64,000 bases of DNA from FEN-1219 sp964503125 (GTDB taxonomy: Bacteria; Pseudomonadota; Gammaproteobacteria; Steroidobacterales; Rariloculaceae), in NCBI GenBank assembly GCA_964503125.1, contig CAZCZE010000020.1:309082-373081 (forward strand), in the 5' to 3' direction. Position 1 is the stretch's first letter, and each line of letters opens with the position of its first letter. The notes beneath the pieces were generated by a model that made no database searches, was not told the origin of the DNA, and saw nothing but the letters and a program-made list of their open reading frames with translations. Below, piece by piece: positions 35,212-43,684 of the stretch. The translations under genes and the position numbers were made by a program.

Positions 35212-36408
35212 ATGGAGCTTCGAGCAGTGCGGCGTGTGGTTTGGCTCATCGCCTTGGGCGCAGCGCTGCTGCCGCCGCTCGCGAGCGCGCACGAGGTGCC
35301 GAGCGACGTGACCGTGCGCATGCTCGTGCGGCCCGAGGGCGACCGCGTTCGGCTGCTCGTGCGCGCGCCGCTCGAGGCGATGCAAGACATCGTCTTTCCG
35401 ACGTTCGGCTTAGGGTTTCTCGACATCCCGCGCGCCGAGCGGCAGCTCCGCGACGCCGCGCAGCTCTGGCTCTTAGGCAACGTCGAGCTCTACGAAGGCG
35501 AGCGGCGATTACCGCTCACGATTGTCGCGGTGCGCGCTTCGATCCCGAGCGACCGGTCGTTCGACGATTACGGCGCAGCGCTCGCGCACTTCGCGGCGCC
35601 GCCGTTGCCGGCCGAGATCGAGCTCGTCTGGCAGCAGGCGTTGCTCGACGTGTGGTTCGAGGCGCCGATCGAATCGGCGAGCTCGCTGTTCTCGCTGCGG
35701 CCCCGGCTCGAGCGCCTCGGCATGCGGGTCGTCAATGCCGTGCGCTTCACGAGCGCGGCCGGCGTCGAGCGCGTATATCAGATCGAAGGCGAAGTGGGCC
35801 TCGTGCCGCTCGACCCGCGTTGGCACCAATCGTTGCTGCGCTTCCTCGAGCAGGGCTTCACGCACATCCTCGACGGCGCCGATCATCTCTTGTTCTTGCT
35901 CTGCCTCGTCGTGCCGTTCCGGCGCGAGCTGCGCGCGCTCGTGGCTATAGTCACGGCGTTCACGGTGGGGCATTCGGTAACGCTGATTGGCTCGGCGTAC
36001 GGCTTAGCGCCCACTGCGCTCTGGTTCCCGCCGCTCGTCGAGACGCTGATCGCGCTGTCGATCTTCTATATGGCCGTCGAGAACGTCGTGGCGCCGAACC
36101 GGCGCACGCGGTGGGCGATCGCGCTCGGCTTCGGCCTCGTCCACGGATTCGGTTTTTCGTTCGCGTTGCAGAACACCTTGCAGTTCGCCGGCGACCACGT
36201 GCTCACGTCGTTGTTGTCGTTCAACTTAGGTCTAGAGCTCGGGCAGCTGCTCGTGCTCGTGCTGCTCGTGCCCGCGCTGAATCTCTTGTTTCGATACGTC
36301 AACGAGCGCGTCGGCGGCATCGTGCTCGCCGTCATCGTCGGCCACACGGCCTGGCACTGGCTCGCGGAGCGCTTCGCCGCGTTGCGCAACTTCGACCTCT
36401 TCCCGTGA
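35212..36408 (+). CDS. HupE/UreJ family membrane protein
   Basis: A 398-residue protein. A signal peptide is followed by mature sequence starting HEVPSD, then a periplasmic domain of about 180 residues. The C-terminal HupE/UreJ_2 membrane domain begins at FLEQGFTHILDGADHLLFLLC, where the His-Asp-His pattern typical of the family is visible. At least six further helices include TVGHSVTLIGSAYG and GLVHGFGFSFAL, also His-bearing. The family is linked to nickel or other metal uptake, but many copies have no hydrogenase or urease nearby, as here. The ATG at 35212 is chosen over 35188 because the signal peptide then has normal length. Confidence 0.85.
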   Translation: MELRAVRRVVWLIALGAALLPPLASAHEVPSDVTVRMLVRPEGDRVRLLVRAPLEAMQDIVFPTFGLGFLDIPRAERQLRDAAQLWLLGNVELYEGERRLPLTIVAVRASIPSDRSFDDYGAALAHFAAPPLPAEIELVWQQALLDVWFEAPIESASSLFSLRPRLERLGMRVVNAVRFTSAAGVERVYQIEGEVGLVPLDPRWHQSLLRFLEQGFTHILDGADHLLFLLCLVVPFRRELRALVAIVTAFTVGHSVTLIGSAYGLAPTALWFPPLVETLIALSIFYMAVENVVAPNRRTRWAIALGFGLVHGFGFSFALQNTLQFAGDHVLTSLLSFNLGLELGQLLVLVLLVPALNLLFRYVNERVGGIVLAVIVGHTAWHWLAERFAALRNFDLFP

Positions 36409-36503
36409 CCCATGACTACGAGCGAGCCGCGGGAGAGCCTTTCCAACGCCCTTGGGCTCGGCCAAAATCCGAGCGCCCTTAGGACCTCGTCGGGAGCCTT
36501 CGC

Positions 36504-36908
36504 ATGAAAAGTAGAATACTCGTCTCAACGGTCTTGGGCCTGAGCCTCGCAGTGGCCAGCGCTCGGGCGCTCGCGCATCACTCTTTCTCGGCCGAGTTCG
36601 ACGCGAACAAGCGCGCCACGTTCGCGGGCGCCGTTACGAACGTCGAGTGGCGCAATCCGCACACCTGGTTCTACGTCGACGTCAAAGACGAAGCCGGCAA
36701 CGTCGTGAACTGGGGCTTCGAGCTCGCGAGCCCGAACCTGCTCATGCGCAACGGCTGGAGCCGCTCGTCGATGAAGGTGGGCGACGCCGTGATCGTCGAG
36801 GCGTATCTCGCCAAGAACGGTCTCCCGATCGCGAACGCGCACGTCGTCACGTTGACGAGCACGGGCCAGAGCTTGTTCACGGGCTCGAGCAAAGGGAGCG
36901 CGCCATGA
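36504..36908 (+). CDS. DUF6152 family exported His-His protein (copy 1)
   Basis: A 134-residue exported protein. The signal peptide ends ALA and is followed directly by HHSFSAEFD, so the mature chain should begin with His25-His26. The conserved core WRNPHTWFYVDVKDEAGNV places another His at residue 53. NWGFELASPNLLMRNGW and MKVGDAVIVEAYLAKNG complete the small beta-barrel-like domain. Function is unknown. The stop overlaps the ATG of the partner gene (ATGA), so the two products are made together. This is the first of six DUF6152 domains in the window. Confidence 0.92.
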   Translation: MKSRILVSTVLGLSLAVASARALAHHSFSAEFDANKRATFAGAVTNVEWRNPHTWFYVDVKDEAGNVVNWGFELASPNLLMRNGWSRSSMKVGDAVIVEAYLAKNGLPIANAHVVTLTSTGQSLFTGSSKGSAP

Positions 36909-37720
36909 AGCGGTTCGTCGCTGCGGTTGCGACCGCGTTCGTCATTGCGGCCCCGCGTGTCGAGGCGCAGTGGGAGAGTGTGCTGCACCCGTCCGTGCCG
37001 CGCACGCGCGCGGGCGAGGCGATCCTCACGGCGCCGGCGCCCAAGGCCCGCCAGCGCAAGCCTGATCTATCAGGCGTTTGGCTCGCGGATGGCGAGCCGG
37101 CGCCGCAAGAGATCGGGCCTCTGATCGAACCCGGCTTGCCGTTGCCGCGCCACATGATCAATGTGCTGGCCGACGTCCCGGCCGAGGAAGTGCCGCTTCA
37201 GCCCTGGGCGGAGGAGCTGTTCGTGCAGCGCCTCCAGGGCGGCGGCAAGGACGACCCCGTCGCCAACTGCAAGCCGACGGGGCTGCCGTTGCTCAACACG
37301 CTGCCTGTGCCGCTCAAGATCGTGCAGATGCCGGCGCTCGTGATCGTGCTCTACGAGGAGAACACGGTGTTCCGCCAGATTTTCCTCGACGGCCGTAAGC
37401 CCGTCGAGGATCCCGTGCCGCAAGCGCTCGGCTATTCGACGGGCCGTTGGGAAGGTAACGAGCTCGTCGTCGACACGATCGGCTTCAGCGACCGGCACTG
37501 GCTCGATGCCATGGGTCATCCGCTGACGGAGCAACTGCGTCTCAGCGAGCGCTTTCGCCGGCCCGACGCCGGGCACCTCGAGATCGAGACGACGATCGAC
37601 GATCCGGGTGCGTATACCAGGCCGTTCACTTACACCGTGAAACTCACGCTGCTGCCCGACGGCGAGCTCATCGAGTACTTCTGCACCGACAACGAGAAGG
37701 ACGCGCAGCACTACCAGTGA
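36905..37720 (+). CDS. secreted DUF6152-partner family protein (copy 1)
   Basis: A 271-residue exported protein with a signal peptide ending VEAQW. Features shared with the other copies here: KPDLSGVWLADG near the N-terminus, a central beta-rich region with TVFRQIFLDGRKPVEDP, then GYSTGRWEGNELVVDTIGFSD and LSERFRRPDAGHLEIETTIDDPGAYTRPF. One Cys-containing segment (NCKPTGLP) may match the ANCVPNG segment of copy 2. No enzyme family is recognised. Translation is coupled to the DUF6152 gene by an ATGA overlap. A longer frame upstream to 36647 is an overlap artefact. Confidence 0.9.
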   Translation: MKRFVAAVATAFVIAAPRVEAQWESVLHPSVPRTRAGEAILTAPAPKARQRKPDLSGVWLADGEPAPQEIGPLIEPGLPLPRHMINVLADVPAEEVPLQPWAEELFVQRLQGGGKDDPVANCKPTGLPLLNTLPVPLKIVQMPALVIVLYEENTVFRQIFLDGRKPVEDPVPQALGYSTGRWEGNELVVDTIGFSDRHWLDAMGHPLTEQLRLSERFRRPDAGHLEIETTIDDPGAYTRPFTYTVKLTLLPDGELIEYFCTDNEKDAQHYQ

Positions 37721-37904
37721 TGACGCTGCGCATGCGTTTCCTTGGCGTACTCGCGATCCCTGTTGGGTTTTGTACCTGCTTGAGCAGCGCGCCCCGAACT
37801 TCGGAAAAATAGAGCCGCCGCTCGCGCGGAGCCGCCCGTCGCCGCGCCACTGAAAAGGACTTTCGGTTATCGTTCGCGTTTTCCTGACTGGTCGATCAGA
37901 AATC

Positions 37905-40151
37905 ATGCGGCTCTCGCGTTCGGGCTGGTGGGCGCTGCTCTGCGTCGAAGCGGCGCTCGCGCAAGCGCCGGTACAACTCGTCGATCCCGGTCAACACTCC
38001 GTGCGCATCGTGCGCACGACGACGGCGCCCGTCATCGACGGCCAGCTTGACGAGGAGGCCTGGAAGATGGCCGCGCTGGTCGACAACCTCCATCAGACGA
38101 GCCCCATCGAGTACGCGGTGCCCGAGGAGCACAGCGAGATCTATCTCATGTACGACGACGAGGCGCTTTACGTCGGCGCCCGTCTCCACGACCCCGAGCC
38201 CGACAAGATCACGGCCAACAACCTGCGCCAGGCCGACAACGTGGGGCAAGACGACCGCTTCTACGTGACGATCGATCCGTTTTTCAGCCGCATGCGCGGC
38301 TACTTCTTCGGCCTGAATCCGAACGGCGTGCGCGCCGACGGCTTGTACCAGAACGTCACCGAGTTCTACGGCGCGTGGGACAGCATCTTCTACGCCGAAG
38401 CCGGGCGTTTCGAAGGCGGTTGGATCGCCGAGATGGCGATCCCGTTCAAGTCGATTTCGTTCGATCCTTCGACCGACACGTGGGGCCTCAACTTCTCGCG
38501 CGGCGTGGTGCGTAAGAACGAGAACATCGCCTGGGTGTCGCGCAACCGCGCCTACAACCCGGCCGTCTCGGGACTCGCGATCGGTTTCGAAGGGCTCGAC
38601 CCGCGCGGGCTCGACATCGTGCCCTCCGCGAGTTTGCGGCAGACGCGCATTGCCGGGGCCGGCTCGGACGGCGACTTCGAGCCGTCGCTCGATCTCGTCT
38701 ACAAGCTCACGCCGCAGCTCAACGGCTCGCTGACCTTCAACACGGATTTCTCGTCCACCGAGGTCGACGACCGGCAGGTGAACCTCACGCGGTTCGGGCT
38801 GTTCTTTCCCGAGAAGCGCGACTTCTTCCTGCGCGAGGCCGACATCTTCGAGTTCGGCCGAATCGGCGCGCAGCAGGACAACATCTCGGTGAGCCAGCCG
38901 TCGCGCGAGAACGGCCGGCCGTTCTTCTCGCGGCGCATCGGCCTCTCCGGCGCCGGCGAGATCGTGGATCTCGATTACGGCGCGAAGGTCAGCGGCCGCG
39001 TCGGCAATTGGGACTTGGGCGCGCTGTCGATTCGCCAGGACGAGTCCGAGCACGTCGAACGCGACCCCGTGACCGGCGCGCCCGTGCTCGTGCAGCGCCT
39101 CGGGCCCGAGACGCTGTCGGTCGTGCGCGCGCGAACGGGCGTGCTCGGCGAATCGACGGTCGGGCTCGTCGCGACGAGCGGCGACCCGCGGCGCGACGTC
39201 GAGAACTCGCTCGTCGGCGTGGATTTTCTCTATCGCAACACGCGCTTGCCCGGCGGCCGCTCGCTCGAGACCGAGGCCTGGTACCAGCAAAGCGACACGG
39301 CAGGGCGCGAAGGCGACGACGCGGCGTGGGGCTTAGGGATACGCGTGCCGAGCACCAATCGCTTCCGCGGCGGCGCGGCCGTGAAAACGCTCGAGGCGAA
39401 CTATGACCCCGCGCTGGGCTTCATCGACCGCACCGACGTGCGCGTGGCGTCGTTCGACTTGGGCTACACGCACCGGCCGCCGCGCGGCTCTTATCTGCAA
39501 TCGCTGTTCGTCTCGCTGGACGGCGAGCGCGTCGACGAGCTCGCCGGCGGGCTCGACACGCAAACCTGGACGTTCCGGCCGTTCCTGTTGACGAACCGCA
39601 CGGGCGACACACTCATGATGGTGTACCGCCACCAGCGCGACAATTTGCAGAGCAGCTTCCCGATCTCGAGCCTGATCCAGCCGATTCCGATCGGCAATTA
39701 CCGCTTCGACGATCTCGGCATGCGCGTGCAGACGAGCAACCACCGCAAGGTCGGCGGCATGCTCATGGTCGTCGACGGCGACTTCTACGGCGGCACGCGG
39801 ACCAACATCAACGGCGATCTATCGTGGCGGCCTTCGGAGCACTTCCGCGCCTCCGTGGGCTACAACTACAACGAGATCGATCTGCCGCAGGGCAGCTTCG
39901 AGACGCGGCTCGTGCGGCTCGGCCTCGACGTCGTATTCTCGTCTAAGCTGTCGCTCGTCAACCTCGTGCAGTACGACAACGTCTCCGAGACGGCCGGCGT
40001 GAACGTGCGGCTACACTGGATTCCCGTGCCCGGACGCGAGCTCTACTTCGTCGTGAACCAGGGGTTGTTCCGCGACCTCGTGCTCGACAAGGAGTTCCGC
40101 ACGCAGCGCACGGATGCGACGGTGAAGATGAACTACACCTTCAGGTTCTAA
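37905..40151 (+). CDS. CBM9-like/DUF5916 outer-membrane protein (first of tandem pair)
   Basis: A 748-residue protein with a signal peptide ending near ALAQA. An N-terminal CBM9-like beta-sandwich follows (VIDGQLDEEAWKMAALVDNL, EIYLMYDDEALYVGARLHDP, FYVTIDPFFSRMRGYFFGLN, AWDSIFYAEAGRFEGGWIAEMAIPFKSISF). The second half is a DUF5916 region with FGLFFPEKRDFFLREADIFEFG and alternating strands ending YTFRF, the terminal aromatic typical of outer-membrane barrels. Members occur in surface systems near TonB or peptide-degrading genes. Two bases separate it from a close paralogue. Confidence 0.88.
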   Translation: MRLSRSGWWALLCVEAALAQAPVQLVDPGQHSVRIVRTTTAPVIDGQLDEEAWKMAALVDNLHQTSPIEYAVPEEHSEIYLMYDDEALYVGARLHDPEPDKITANNLRQADNVGQDDRFYVTIDPFFSRMRGYFFGLNPNGVRADGLYQNVTEFYGAWDSIFYAEAGRFEGGWIAEMAIPFKSISFDPSTDTWGLNFSRGVVRKNENIAWVSRNRAYNPAVSGLAIGFEGLDPRGLDIVPSASLRQTRIAGAGSDGDFEPSLDLVYKLTPQLNGSLTFNTDFSSTEVDDRQVNLTRFGLFFPEKRDFFLREADIFEFGRIGAQQDNISVSQPSRENGRPFFSRRIGLSGAGEIVDLDYGAKVSGRVGNWDLGALSIRQDESEHVERDPVTGAPVLVQRLGPETLSVVRARTGVLGESTVGLVATSGDPRRDVENSLVGVDFLYRNTRLPGGRSLETEAWYQQSDTAGREGDDAAWGLGIRVPSTNRFRGGAAVKTLEANYDPALGFIDRTDVRVASFDLGYTHRPPRGSYLQSLFVSLDGERVDELAGGLDTQTWTFRPFLLTNRTGDTLMMVYRHQRDNLQSSFPISSLIQPIPIGNYRFDDLGMRVQTSNHRKVGGMLMVVDGDFYGGTRTNINGDLSWRPSEHFRASVGYNYNEIDLPQGSFETRLVRLGLDVVFSSKLSLVNLVQYDNVSETAGVNVRLHWIPVPGRELYFVVNQGLFRDLVLDKEFRTQRTDATVKMNYTFRF

Positions 40152-40153
40152 CG

Positions 40154-42433
40154 GTGTGGACCATCCACCACACCCTCGCGACGGTCGCGGCGCTCGCGTT
40201 CGCCGGCTTCGCTGTCGCGCAGAACGTCGCACCGAGCGACCCGGGCCAGAAGACGGTGCAGATCGTGCGCACCGCCGCACGCCCGACGATCGACGGCGCG
40301 CTCGACGACGCGGCTTGGGCCAACGCCGCGCGCATCGACGACCTGCACCAGGTCAACCCCGTCGAGTACGCCGCGCCGTCCGAGCGCACCGAGATCTATC
40401 TGCTCTACGACGACGACGCGCTTTACGTCGGCGTACGAATGCACACGCCACCCAACGAGATCACGGCGAACATCATGCGCCAGGGCGCGTCGATCACGCA
40501 GGAAGACACGTTGTTCGTGACGCTCGACCCGTTCAATACGCAGCGTGGCGGCTACTTCTTCGGCTTGAACGCGCACGGCGTGCGCTTCGACGGGCTCTAC
40601 CGCAACGTCTCCGAGTACTACAGCGACTGGGACAGCATCTGGTTCGCGGGCGCGCGGCGCTTCGACGGCGGCTGGACGGGGGAGTACGAGATTCCGTTCA
40701 AGTCGCTGTCGTTCGACCCGGGCAGCGACACGTGGGGCTTAAACTTCTCGCGCAGCCTCGAGACGCGCAACGAGGACATGGCCTGGGTGTCGCGCAACCG
40801 GCGCTGGGATCCGAGCAGCGCGGGCCGCATGACGGGCCTCTCGGGCCTCGACCAAGGCATCGGCCTCGACATCGTGCCGTCGGCGAGCTTGGTCAATCGG
40901 CGCGTGCTGCGCACCGACGATCCCGCGACGGTCGTCGTCGAGCCCGACGTCGACACTTCCGACGACGACTTCGAGCCGTCGCTCGATTTGTTCTACAAGC
41001 TCACGCCGCAGCTCAACGCATCGCTCACGTTCAACACCGACTTCTCGGCGACCGAGGTCGACGACCGCCAGGTGAACCTCACGCGCTTCGGCTTGTTCTT
41101 TCCCGAGAAGCGCGACTTTTTTCTGCGCGACTCCGACATCTTCGAGTTCGGCCGCATCGGCGCGTCGGACGGCACCGGAGCCTTAAGCAACGCCGAGCGG
41201 CAGAACGCGCGGCCGTTCTTCTCGCGGCGCATCGGGCTCGGCGGCGCAGGCGAGCCCGTCGATTTGAACTACGGCGGCAAGGTCAGCGGCCGCGTCGGCC
41301 GGTTCGAGCTTGGCGCGTTGACGATCCGCCAGGACGACGATCCGAACTTAGGCCTAGACGAGACCACGCTGTCCGTCGTGCGCGCCAAAGCCGGCATCGG
41401 CAGCGAGTCGACGGTCGGCGCCGTGTTCACGGACGGCGATCCGCTGAATCCGCGCGACAACTCGCTGGCCGGCGTCGACGTGCTGTACCGCAACTCGCGG
41501 CTGCCGGGCGGCCGCACGATCGAAGCCGGTGCTTGGTACCAATCCACGAAGACGGAATGGCTCCCGGGCGAGGCACCGAATCCGTCGCGGCCCGACGACG
41601 AGGACTCCGCGGCCGGTTTCGGCATCTCGGTGCCGAGCAACAACAAGTTCCGCGGCGCGTTCTCGACGCGGCGAGTCGAGGCCAACTTCAATCCGGCGCT
41701 CGGCTTCACGAGCCGCACCGACGTTCGCGACTACGCGGGCCAGATCGCCTACACGCATCGGCCGGCCACGGGCCGCTGGCAGTCGCTGTTCTTCAACCTC
41801 GACGGGCAGCGCATCGAGGACTTGAACGGCCAGTTGCAGTCGCAGCAGATCGGGCTCACGCCGCTCCAGATGCACAACCGCACCAACGACATGCTCTACA
41901 TCCGCTCGAACTTCGAGAAGGAAGTGCTCGAGGTACCGTTCGAGATCCGGCCCGGCCTGTTCATCCCGACCGGCGAGTACTCGTTCACCGACCACGGCAT
42001 AGAGTGGGGTTTCTCGGCGCACCGCCGGTTCTCGGGCCGCATCGCGCGCACCGACGGCGGCTTCTACAACGGCGGCCGCGTGCGCACGTTCGGCAGCTTC
42101 ACGTGGGCGGCGTCGCCGCGCTTCCGCACGGGCGTCGGCTTCAACATCCAAGAGATCGACCTGCCTGTGCCGAACGGCACGTTCTCGACGCGCATCATCA
42201 ACACGACGTTCGACATCGTGTTCTCGTCGCGGCTCTCGTGGACGAACTTGATTCAGTACGACAACGTCAGCGAAGTCATGGGGCTCAACCTGCGGCTCAA
42301 CTGGATTCCCGAGGCCGGCCGCGAGCTCTTCTTCGTCGTCAACCACAACCTGCAGGACCTCGACGGCGACAACCGCTTCCACTCGCTGACGAGCGACGTC
42401 GTCGCGAAAGCGAGCTACACGTTCCGGTTCTAG
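40154..42433 (+). CDS. CBM9-like/DUF5916 outer-membrane protein (second of tandem pair)
   Basis: A 759-residue paralogue of the preceding gene with the same order of segments: signal peptide ending FAVAQN, TIDGALDDAAWANAARIDDL, EIYLLYDDDALYVGVRMHTP, FGLFFPEKRDFFLRDSDIFE, VLYRNSRLPGGRTIEAGAWY and terminal YTFRF. The listed start is a GTG 2 bases after the upstream stop, so translation is probably coupled. The near-identical motif order with clear divergence between motifs indicates an old tandem duplication rather than a recent one. Confidence 0.88.
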   Translation: MWTIHHTLATVAALAFAGFAVAQNVAPSDPGQKTVQIVRTAARPTIDGALDDAAWANAARIDDLHQVNPVEYAAPSERTEIYLLYDDDALYVGVRMHTPPNEITANIMRQGASITQEDTLFVTLDPFNTQRGGYFFGLNAHGVRFDGLYRNVSEYYSDWDSIWFAGARRFDGGWTGEYEIPFKSLSFDPGSDTWGLNFSRSLETRNEDMAWVSRNRRWDPSSAGRMTGLSGLDQGIGLDIVPSASLVNRRVLRTDDPATVVVEPDVDTSDDDFEPSLDLFYKLTPQLNASLTFNTDFSATEVDDRQVNLTRFGLFFPEKRDFFLRDSDIFEFGRIGASDGTGALSNAERQNARPFFSRRIGLGGAGEPVDLNYGGKVSGRVGRFELGALTIRQDDDPNLGLDETTLSVVRAKAGIGSESTVGAVFTDGDPLNPRDNSLAGVDVLYRNSRLPGGRTIEAGAWYQSTKTEWLPGEAPNPSRPDDEDSAAGFGISVPSNNKFRGAFSTRRVEANFNPALGFTSRTDVRDYAGQIAYTHRPATGRWQSLFFNLDGQRIEDLNGQLQSQQIGLTPLQMHNRTNDMLYIRSNFEKEVLEVPFEIRPGLFIPTGEYSFTDHGIEWGFSAHRRFSGRIARTDGGFYNGGRVRTFGSFTWAASPRFRTGVGFNIQEIDLPVPNGTFSTRIINTTFDIVFSSRLSWTNLIQYDNVSEVMGLNLRLNWIPEAGRELFFVVNHNLQDLDGDNRFHSLTSDVVAKASYTFRF

Positions 42434-42554
42434 CGGGCCGCTGAAACTCTCCGATTTCGCTGCTTTCTGTGCTCGCCACGGCTTGGGTGTCGCGGCGATG
42501 ATCCCGTCATGTCGAGCAGCTTGACTGCGTGCTTTGCGCGGGGTTTATGATCGG

Positions 42555-42881
42555 ATGCCGATGCAGGCGGAATCGCTCGAAGTTCTTGAGAAGGCCGACG
42601 TCGCACCGGCGCAGGCGCGGGCGATCGTGCGCGCCATCGAGATCGAGATCACGGGAGCTAAGGACACGCTCGCCACGAAACACGACCTGGCGACGCTGGA
42701 CAGGCGAATCACAGAGCTCGGTGCCGCGCTTCGCACCGAGATGGCGCAGCAGGGCGCGGAGCTCCGCGCGGAGATCCACCGGAGCATCGGCGGCGTGACC
42801 CGCCAGATGTATCTGGCGATCCTGGGCCAGATGGCCATGCTGCTCGGCTTCGCTTACTTCTTCGCCACGCACCTGCGCTAG
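42555..42881 (+). CDS. small coiled-coil membrane protein (DUF1640-like)
   Basis: A 108-residue protein. The N-terminal helix (ADVAPAQARAIVRAIEIEIT) is followed by a heptad coiled coil (KHDLATLDRRITELGAALRT, then EMAQQGAELRAEIHRSIGGV). A C-terminal transmembrane helix reads MYLAILGQMAMLLGFAYFFA. This layout is that of bacterial DUF1640/CCDC90-like proteins of unknown function. A promoter TTGACT-N18-TTATGA (42521-42550) lies immediately upstream, so the ATG at 42555 or 42561 would be close to the transcript 5' end. Confidence 0.7.
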   Translation: MPMQAESLEVLEKADVAPAQARAIVRAIEIEITGAKDTLATKHDLATLDRRITELGAALRTEMAQQGAELRAEIHRSIGGVTRQMYLAILGQMAMLLGFAYFFATHLR

Positions 42882-42891
42882 CAGAGGGTGC

Positions 42892-43539
42892 CTAGGCCTT
42901 CGGTACACCGAGCGCCGAGTCGAGCAACGCGGTCGCCGCGGCCGTCACGGTCGCGATCTGTTGCCGGCCGTCGTAGACGAGGCGTGCGGCGAACGCGCCG
43001 CTGAACAACAAGCTCAACGCGTCGCCGAGCACGTCGGGCTGGCGCGCGCCCATCTCACGGCAGAGCTCGCGTAGGCGCCGAGCGATCTCGAGCTTGTGCT
43101 TGCGGATCAGAGTCCTCGCGGGATGATCGTCTTCGACCTCGACGGCTGCGTTCGCGACGGCACAGCCGCGGGCCGTGTTCTCACAACACATCTCGTCGCG
43201 AAAGCTCGCGAACAGCGCTTCGATTTGCTTGCGCGGTTGCTTGGGATGCTCCGCGACGATTGCGTCCCACCACTGCTGGAATAACCGCGCCTGCTCTTCG
43301 AGCACTTGCACCACGAGGTCGTCCTTCGACGAAAACACGCGGTAGAGCGTGACCTTGGTGGTGCCGGCCTCGGCCGCGATCGCGTCCACGCTCACGCCGC
43401 GAATGCCGTGGCGATAGAACAGGTTCGTAGCCGCGTGAAAGATCCGATCGCGGGCACAGGCGTTCGCCTCGCAGCTGCCGACGCCCGCGAAAGGCGAGAC
43501 GGGCGAGGGAGCGGGGGGAGCAGGGTGGGGTGTTGACAT
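42892..43539 (-). CDS. TetR/AcrR family transcriptional regulator
   Basis: A 215-residue repressor. The N-terminal helix-turn-helix (about 33-78) reads DRIFHAATNLFYRHGIRGVS, then VDAIAAEAGTTKVTLYRVFS, then SKDDLVVQVLE. The rest is an all-helical ligand-binding domain with several Cys (CCENTARGC). The start at 43539 (MSTPHPAPPAPS) is chosen; the frame upstream to 43848 crosses the operator. It is divergent from the RND efflux operon, with a 21-base palindrome between, and is the likely repressor that responds to a pump substrate. Confidence 0.9.
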   Translation of the reverse strand: MSTPHPAPPAPSPVSPFAGVGSCEANACARDRIFHAATNLFYRHGIRGVSVDAIAAEAGTTKVTLYRVFSSKDDLVVQVLEEQARLFQQWWDAIVAEHPKQPRKQIEALFASFRDEMCCENTARGCAVANAAVEVEDDHPARTLIRKHKLEIARRLRELCREMGARQPDVLGDALSLLFSGAFAARLVYDGRQQIATVTAAATALLDSALGVPKA

Positions 43540-43573
43540 GTGACTAACCGGTAAGTATCCTGCGCGACCTGAC

Positions 43574-43594
43574 GTTACTGAACGGTATAGTAAC
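43574..43594. promoter_or_regulatory. TetR-type operator overlapping a -10 element
   Basis: GTTACT (43574-43579) and AGTAAC (43589-43594) are perfect inverted arms around 9 bases, with partial inner symmetry. TATAGT at 43586-43591 could be the -10 element of the efflux operon. Its position between the divergent TetR and RND genes fits a classical repressor site. Confidence 0.5.
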
Positions 43595-43684
43595 ACCGGA
43601 CCAGAACTCACGCGAGCCCTTTCGAGCTCCGGATTCCGGCTCGGTGCCAACACCCACAACCAATTGACTGACAAGGATTTTCGT

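Noticed and set aside
40156..42444. A 762-codon open frame in another phase of the second DUF5916 gene
   Set aside because: Same strand but a different phase from a protein with signal peptide and family motifs; the translation is Arg-rich and lacks structure.
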